DNA from: an uncultured Clostridia bacterium
Lineage (GTDB): Bacteria; Bacillota; Clostridia; Christensenellales; Borkfalkiaceae
Assembly (NCBI GenBank): GCA_947598205.1
Contig: CANQFB010000003.1
Location: forward strand, 62,001 to 126,000
DNA: 64,000 nucleotides
Reading direction: 5' to 3'
The notes under the pieces were generated by a model. That model worked only from the letters and a program-made list of their open reading frames with translations. It was not told where the DNA came from and did no database searches. Every line of letters begins with the position of its first letter. The first letter of the stretch is position 1. The position numbers were made by a program, and so were the translations under genes. Of the stretch, positions 60,001-64,000 are shown piece by piece.

Positions 60001-62749
60001 TGAACTGCGCCGTGCGCACGCCCGTGACGATCAAGATCTCGCCGTTGGGGCCGCGGTACTCGGCCTCGTCGTTCTCGTCGTAGATGCGGAAGACGGGCCA
60101 GCCGACGATCTCGTCGAGCACAAATTGGAAGGTGACGCTATCGGGCCGCGTCGCGGGAGTGCCGACAAATTCGATGTCGTCGCGCCATGTCTTGCCGTTG
60201 AACTGCCATACGATGCCGTAATATTCTTCTTTCGCCTTGAAATACACGCCGTCGAGGACGTATGCGCCGCCCGCGGCGCTTCCGCTCTCCGTGCCGAAGC
60301 AAGCATAGCCCTCGTCGTCCCCAGCAAAGCCGCTCAAGCGGATCCACATGCCGTACGTCTCGTTGTTGCCCCCTTCATAAGTGCCCGCTTCGTCCCCCAT
60401 CGGGTAGAAGAGGCCGCCGTCTCCGAGGCCGTCGGGAAGGTAGAAGTTGAATACTACGCCCTGTCCTGAAGAACGGTCGGTAAAGGTGAGAACGGCGTCC
60501 TTATCTTCGTCGGCGTTCTCAAAGGGAGGAAGATCGTCGTAATCGGAGAGGGCGAACGTGCCGACATAGGTCGCCCCGTCCGCCATGGCATAGGTGGCGA
60601 TGCCGAATCCGTCGATCTTGATCGTGGAGCGGTTGCCCGTCTCGGCGGAGGAAAGGGTGGCCTCGTTCTTCGTCTCTTCGGCGACGAACGCGGAGACGGA
60701 GGTCCCGTTCACGGAGAGCCCCAAGAACATGACGCTCACCGTATTATTCTGGAAGGGCGCGGGCGCGGCCTCGTCGGCGTTGCCCGTGCGCGTGAGGATG
60801 ATGTCGCCGTTCTCCTCCCGATAGACGCCGCCCGCGAGCGGAGAGGCGTCGATATTGCCGTGCTCATCCTCCGCAAAGGAATAGAGGGTCCAGCTCCCCA
60901 TGGAATCTTCCTTCTCCACGCCGTCGAGCGTGAGGAAGCAGAGCCCCATCGAGGAGGATATGAGGTCGAATTGGAAGTACTGCCCCGCCTCCGGGCCCAC
61001 CTCTTCATAGGTGCTGTCGTCATAGACGCGGAAGGTGCGCAGGATCTGGCCCGTGTATTCGTCGATGCAACGCAGATAGCGCACGAGCGTCTCCGTTCCG
61101 CCTGCGCGGAAGCCGAAGACGTCCCAATATTTGGCATAGGTCCTGCTCCCGCCGTCCTCTCGGACGGTCGCATAGCCGAGGTCGCCGTAGGCGTCTATAT
61201 GGATGGAACTCTTCCCGTCCTTCGAGGTAAGATCGGTCTCAAGGGAGATGTCGGCGCGAAGGAATGCCGCCGTGCCGTCTTCGAGCAAGACGAGCAGACA
61301 CTTGAAGGAATTGCCGCCAAGCTCGAGGGCGCATTCGCCGTTTTCGAGCGCACTGTAGCGGCCCGATTGCGTCGTCCATTCTTCGGAATACACTTCATAG
61401 AGGGCATTGCCGAACCCGTCGAGCACGAGCACATAATAGTCGTCTACGCCCGCGTCGGTAAGGAGGGCATATTCGCCCGCCTCGGGCCCTTGGATATAAA
61501 AGTCATCCTCCCGCTCCCCGAGCTTGAAGAGGAAAGAACCGCTCTTTGAGAGGAAGGCATAGAGCGCCTCGCCGCCGATCGTCCCGTAGAGGGAATAGAC
61601 GCCCTCCACGCGGCCCTGTACGCCCTGAAAGAGTTTCCCCTCGGGATCGGTGAAGACGGCGCCGTCGAAGGTATCGAGGACGAGGGTGATCTCCCCGTCT
61701 TTCTCGCCGCTGTATGCGTCGCAGTAGCCGTAGGAGACCTGCCCGCCCGTCTGTTCATAGGTGAAAGTGTATCTGTCCCAATCCGTGATGCGGCCCGTAA
61801 GGGTGTCCCCGTCGGGGAGCTCGAAGGTGAAGATGTGCGTCGCTTCGTGGAAAGTCCCCTCCTTCTCGCCGAGACCTTCGCGCACAAGCAGGGCGACACC
61901 CTCCCGCGCACTCGGCAAGAAGATGACGTCGCTCCCGCCCCCGAGGTCTCTGTAGCCGCGGTCCCAATTCGCGAAGAGGGAGAAACTTTCCGTCACATTT
62001 TCAATGGTATCGCCCTCGAAGTAGCGCTTCTCCCCGCCGCTTTGGCCCACCGTCCAACCTGCGAAACGGACGTTATCGGGCATATCGAAGGCGGGTGCGG
62101 GCACGGTGAAAGATTTGCCGTATCCGACGGCCTGCGAGGGCATGTTCCCGCCGATCTCCACGCCGTCGGGGGCGTTGGAGCGGAAGGAGACGGAAAAGTC
62201 GCGGAGCGTAAGATAGAGCTTGAAGGTGAAGCCGGGCACGAGCTTATCCGTAGAGGAGACGCTTTCGGGGTCTTCGACGAGTTCATAGCCGTTGGGAACT
62301 TGAAATCCTTCGAGGATGCTCATGGGTTCCTGCCAGATGCCCCTGCCTTCCGCCGAATACTCTGTGCTCAAAACGGCCTCGGCCTCCGCGTATTCGCGGG
62401 TGTAGACGTCGATGCGGTAGGGCGCAGAGTACTTCGCCGTGAGCGAGAGCCCTTCCGCGGGCATGGTATCGCCCTCTTCGATCAGATCGGCGCCATCGTA
62501 CCAACCTGCGAAGGCGACGCCCCCCTTTGCGAGCTCTTCATTTACCGCGGGCTGCTTGTCCGCGAGAAAATCATAGAGATCGCTCCCCGTCTTCACGGAA
62601 TATTCCGTCTCGGAGAGGGCGCCGCCCCCGCCCGCATCGAGCGTGAGGCTTGCCTTCTTTCCCCCTCCGCACGCCCCCGCCAAAACGAGGGATGCGGCGA
62701 GCGCCGCCCCGATCGCAGGGATGAGAATTTTCTTTTCGAGCTTCTTCAT
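57092..62749 (-). CDS. Giant repeat-containing surface lipoprotein
   Basis: The start at 62749 (MKKLEKKILIPAIGAALAAS) follows GAGGAG, giving 1885 residues. The signal ends LAGAC, an imperfect lipobox. Residues about 30-270 look like InlB/Listeria-Bacteroides repeats (KGGVAFAGWYDGADLIEEGD). Residues about 300-1150 carry at least six units centred on a hydrophobic-DGFG-x-A-x-Y pattern (near 440, 516, 708, 800, 993 and 1090). About 1160-1290 is a BspA-like LRR_5 block with GAFIDAQIASIDLGGVTEIG. The rest is beta-rich, with more repeats. Probable role: adhesion or sugar binding at the surface. Only two Cys occur in the N-terminal region. Confidence 0.75.
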   Translation of the reverse strand: MKKLEKKILIPAIGAALAASLVLAGACGGGKKASLTLDAGGGGALSETEYSVKTGSDLYDFLADKQPAVNEELAKGGVAFAGWYDGADLIEEGDTMPAEGLSLTAKYSAPYRIDVYTREYAEAEAVLSTEYSAEGRGIWQEPMSILEGFQVPNGYELVEDPESVSSTDKLVPGFTFKLYLTLRDFSVSFRSNAPDGVEIGGNMPSQAVGYGKSFTVPAPAFDMPDNVRFAGWTVGQSGGEKRYFEGDTIENVTESFSLFANWDRGYRDLGGGSDVIFLPSAREGVALLVREGLGEKEGTFHEATHIFTFELPDGDTLTGRITDWDRYTFTYEQTGGQVSYGYCDAYSGEKDGEITLVLDTFDGAVFTDPEGKLFQGVQGRVEGVYSLYGTIGGEALYAFLSKSGSFLFKLGEREDDFYIQGPEAGEYALLTDAGVDDYYVLVLDGFGNALYEVYSEEWTTQSGRYSALENGECALELGGNSFKCLLVLLEDGTAAFLRADISLETDLTSKDGKSSIHIDAYGDLGYATVREDGGSRTYAKYWDVFGFRAGGTETLVRYLRCIDEYTGQILRTFRVYDDSTYEEVGPEAGQYFQFDLISSSMGLCFLTLDGVEKEDSMGSWTLYSFAEDEHGNIDASPLAGGVYREENGDIILTRTGNADEAAPAPFQNNTVSVMFLGLSVNGTSVSAFVAEETKNEATLSSAETGNRSTIKIDGFGIATYAMADGATYVGTFALSDYDDLPPFENADEDKDAVLTFTDRSSGQGVVFNFYLPDGLGDGGLFYPMGDEAGTYEGGNNETYGMWIRLSGFAGDDEGYACFGTESGSAAGGAYVLDGVYFKAKEEYYGIVWQFNGKTWRDDIEFVGTPATRPDSVTFQFVLDEIVGWPVFRIYDENDEAEYRGPNGEILIVTGVRTAQFTDAAGRRWTGDAQRSEDLDFFGNHIADTVIFEYTGTDGGLYEFTFRVDDATGTFLIQGAEVGNYYQIDALKREVNTALRLALDGYGGATLFVPNAVTPDRPETGTILVTGSYEETEDGIFRFTPDPTHENAAEYPTFTFTCSEYTESSSRQNVSYAVYYAYLERRDGVFVNSDWSVLSLNGYDTAVWIDARGRRREGEFASLGQNVVRLTAGGETVYFLADRAAGTFSRYEEDFVVEGDVLLAYAGSSVNVVISDPDVKKIGRGAFIDAQIASIDLGGVTEIGDRAFDGSTLSSVTGGENVGRIGDQAFLYCDNLTAASFPKATYVGRQAFAFCYSLAELTLGEVTEIGDRAFESCFTDPLETAPAGTFRLILGNKTSAPDLGGIGVFGIYYSGGTFRSDIDFTVRVQSLAALKAFYVHKAWINGSKGYTGLTNIPVGDTFNRNVYFAEAGEEGGAWYAADTLERIFLDGLVSVNGRYFGAYECKNGAITVYSYTDPSEGHEGNFTTSAATLADETLSGAFGGTERTFRHEGETLTYENGEQGTFSVVLGRQFPLLGTYKGEKGLVRTEGGRAELTVGLRRYLLTLGEGTYEVEEAPVRFDEFIEGANGSSVRITQDENGNVSMRNGSFVGVNGQNILFDTAECGWLGENVYYFDTAIGTIPGEIWRVSISISAELDEEALAYRYSFTYEGERYLTLKEAPSQDTDRTVFFGYDDKGTLQDMWIRFTAPGSAAGVRTYFAKGDWHEEGEDYLFFVVDGYDPAEGLTFRIKPSKDAGGNITSVTIEDYILEVDFEGEASDGSTVHIVSQKDAGGNFVVTVEGEFKDVEGQTFRATIARRAEYLSGSVFAVYTDKSIDETAYYRIRISVDLLEGTFEYTCERAGKAVKTVINDTYTVWVYASVDNFKSDTWFFVQIDETVGGVTTTLEGKAIYENAYPYNVTFTVPTEKYGDRIFRFRIGYGLNVTDFKAM

Positions 62750-62821
62750 GAAACTCCTCCTCATTCGGTCTTCTGCATACAGCGTGCGCATTTATACCGA
62801 AAAAATATTATTTACACTTTT

Positions 62822-62850
62822 ATCATATACAATTATTACTTTCATGTCAA
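62822..62850 (-). promoter_or_regulatory. SigA-type promoter for the giant lipoprotein
   Basis: On the minus strand TTGACA (62850-62845), a 17-bp spacer and TATGAT (62827-62822). Confidence 0.75.
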
Positions 62851-62936
62851 CCAATTCGGCGGCATCTCGGCGATTTTTCATTTTCTTTCACGCAGGTGGC
62901 GCATATAAATTTTTTTTATGCACGGGCCGCTTTTCC

Positions 62937-62965
62937 TTGCAATTTTCTTGCAAAGGACGTATAAT
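62937..62965 (+). promoter_or_regulatory. SigA-type promoter for fba
   Basis: TTGCAA, a 17-bp spacer and TATAAT; the ATG follows 27 bp later after GGAGG. Confidence 0.85.
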
Positions 62966-62991
62966 TGAGAAAAAAGCTTCGGAGGAATTTT

Positions 62992-63927
62992 ATGCCCCTT
63001 GTAACTACGACGGAAATGTTCAAAAAGGCGTATGCGGGCGGCTATGCCGTCGGCGCGTTCAACGTCAACAATATGGAAATGATACAGGCCATCGTCGAGG
63101 CCGCCTCGGAGTGCCGCTCCCCCGTCATCCTGCAAGTCTCCGCAGGCGCGAGGAAGTATGCGAACCCCGTGTATTTGCGCCATCTCGTCGCGGCCGCCGC
63201 AGAGACGACGGATATTCCCATCGCGATGCACCTCGACCACGGCGCAGACTTCGAGATCTGCAAGGCCTCCATCGACGACGGGTTCACCTCCGTCATGATC
63301 GACGCCTCTTCCAAACCTTGGGAAGAGAACATCGCCCTCACGAAAAAGGTCGTCGAATATGCCCATGCGCACGGCGTGGTCGTCGAAGCGGAGCTCGGAA
63401 AACTCGCAGGCATTGAGGACGACGTGAACGTCGCCGCAAACGACGCCATGTTCACATCCCCCGACGAAGTGCAGGAATTCACCGAGAGGACGGACATTGA
63501 TTCCCTCGCCATCGCGATCGGCACTTCGCACGGGGCTTATAAATTCAAACCCGGTCAAGACCCCAAACTTCGCATCGACATTCTGGAAGAAGTGGGCCGC
63601 CGCCTTCCGGGCTTCCCCATCGTGTTGCACGGCGCATCCAGCGTCCCGCAGGATCAGGTCGCCATCGTCAATGAATTCGGCGGGAACATGCCCAACGCCA
63701 TCGGCATTCCCGAGAGCGAGCTCAAAAAGGCCGCCGCGCTCGCCGTCTGCAAGATCAATATCGACTCGGACCTTCGCGTCGCCTTCACCGCCGCCATCCG
63801 CAAGCACTTTGCCGAGCACCCCGATCATTTCGACCCGCGCCAATACCTCACCGACGCCCGCGCGAACATGAAGGCGCTCATCAAGCACAAGATCTGCGAC
63901 GTTTTAGGCTCCGCCAACAAGGCGTAA
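62992..63927 (+). CDS. fba: Class II fructose-bisphosphate aldolase
   Basis: Splits fructose-1,6-bisphosphate with a zinc ion. The start at 62992 (MPLVTTTEMFKKAYAGGYAV) gives 311 residues. The zinc and active-site blocks are AMHLDHGADFEICKASIDDG, AELGKLAGIEDD, GTSHGAYKF and VLHGASSVP. Two central glycolysis genes (gap and fba) flank the giant lipoprotein. Confidence 0.97.
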   Translation: MPLVTTTEMFKKAYAGGYAVGAFNVNNMEMIQAIVEAASECRSPVILQVSAGARKYANPVYLRHLVAAAAETTDIPIAMHLDHGADFEICKASIDDGFTSVMIDASSKPWEENIALTKKVVEYAHAHGVVVEAELGKLAGIEDDVNVAANDAMFTSPDEVQEFTERTDIDSLAIAIGTSHGAYKFKPGQDPKLRIDILEEVGRRLPGFPIVLHGASSVPQDQVAIVNEFGGNMPNAIGIPESELKKAAALAVCKINIDSDLRVAFTAAIRKHFAEHPDHFDPRQYLTDARANMKALIKHKICDVLGSANKA

Positions 63928-63941
63928 ATCAAAAAATGAAG

Positions 63942-63965
63942 TCCCCGCTCCCGCGGGGATTTTTT
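63942..63965 (+). terminator. Terminator after fba
   Basis: TCCCCGC-tccc-GCGGGGA followed by six T. The final 35 bases hold the start of another CTTCCCCCC / GGGGGG hairpin repeat. Confidence 0.9.
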
Positions 63966-64000
63966 GTTGAAAAAGCCTTCCCCCCGTCGGGGGGAGTCAA

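Noticed and set aside
57767..60469. 900-residue open frame opposite the giant lipoprotein gene
   Set aside because: It is antisense to a frame with signal peptide, SD and promoter, has a composition typical of shadow frames in GC-rich DNA, and shows no recognisable domain.

Overview
The window is one block of a bacterial chromosome, rich in G and C (roughly 58-60% by eye). It comes from the Clostridia side of the Bacillota. The reasons are the SCIFF ranthipeptide precursor with its radical SAM maturase, the sporulation proteins YqfC and YqfD, AddAB instead of RecBCD, a RuvX-DUF1292 locus, and the order yqfC-yqfD-phoH-pgpH-ybeY-era-yqzL-recO. A bile salt hydrolase-type gene points to an animal gut. 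Many lipoproteins with LAAC-type lipoboxes and a high coding GC would fit an uncultured Christensenellales-like lineage, but that placement is only a guess. Most genes are on the minus strand, and canonical TTGACA-17-TATAAT promoters can be read in front of many of them.

Layout. 1-9.3 kb: recJ (cut by the left edge), a divergent secDF, the SCIFF peptide and maturase, a TIGR04086-type membrane protein, a lipoprotein-YajC fusion and tgt. 9.3-13.6 kb: a DinJ/YafQ toxin-antitoxin pair and a tandem hairpin repeat, both lying between tgt and queA, then ruvB, ruvA and ruvC. 13.6-17.9 kb: galE, an MGDG-synthase-like glycosyltransferase, a PRC-barrel protein and a membrane protein. 18-24.5 kb: addAB. 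24.6-31.7 kb: lipoproteins, hpt, tilS, an ECF sigma/anti-sigma pair, an XRE repressor with three operator boxes, and a lipoprotein serpin. 31.9-32.3 kb: three tRNAs (initiator Met, elongator Met, Glu). 32.7-38.7 kb: bile salt hydrolase, asparaginase, a PLC-like protein, queH, pdxST and a RuvX-DUF1292 reading frame.

38.8-42.9 kb holds the most unusual locus: an SPFH/zinc-ribbon protein, a small membrane protein and an 854-residue zinc-ribbon/TPR/TIR membrane protein that ends in a ribosomal L7/L12-like domain, all downstream of one strong promoter. 43-45.8 kb: three uncharacterised proteins and a cyclophilin-type lipoprotein. 45.9-49.8 kb: rplL, rplJ with a leader, rplA, rplK, nusG, secE and rpmG. 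49.8-55.7 kb: the recO-to-yqfC cluster. 55.9-64 kb: gap, an 1885-residue lipoprotein and class II fructose-bisphosphate aldolase.

How the genes work together. Tgt, QueA and QueH give three steps of queuosine tRNA modification. RuvABC, RecJ, RecO, AddAB and RuvX are recombination and replication-repair functions. SecD, SecF, YajC and SecE are export components, although SecDF has lost its usual transmembrane acidic signatures. PdxST makes pyridoxal phosphate and shares a 24-bp palindromic operator with the asparaginase gene. Two observations are DNA-level rather than gene-level. The tail of queA is present three times, separated by hairpin-forming units. A 10-base word, GCRGACATGG, occurs 12 times on both strands.
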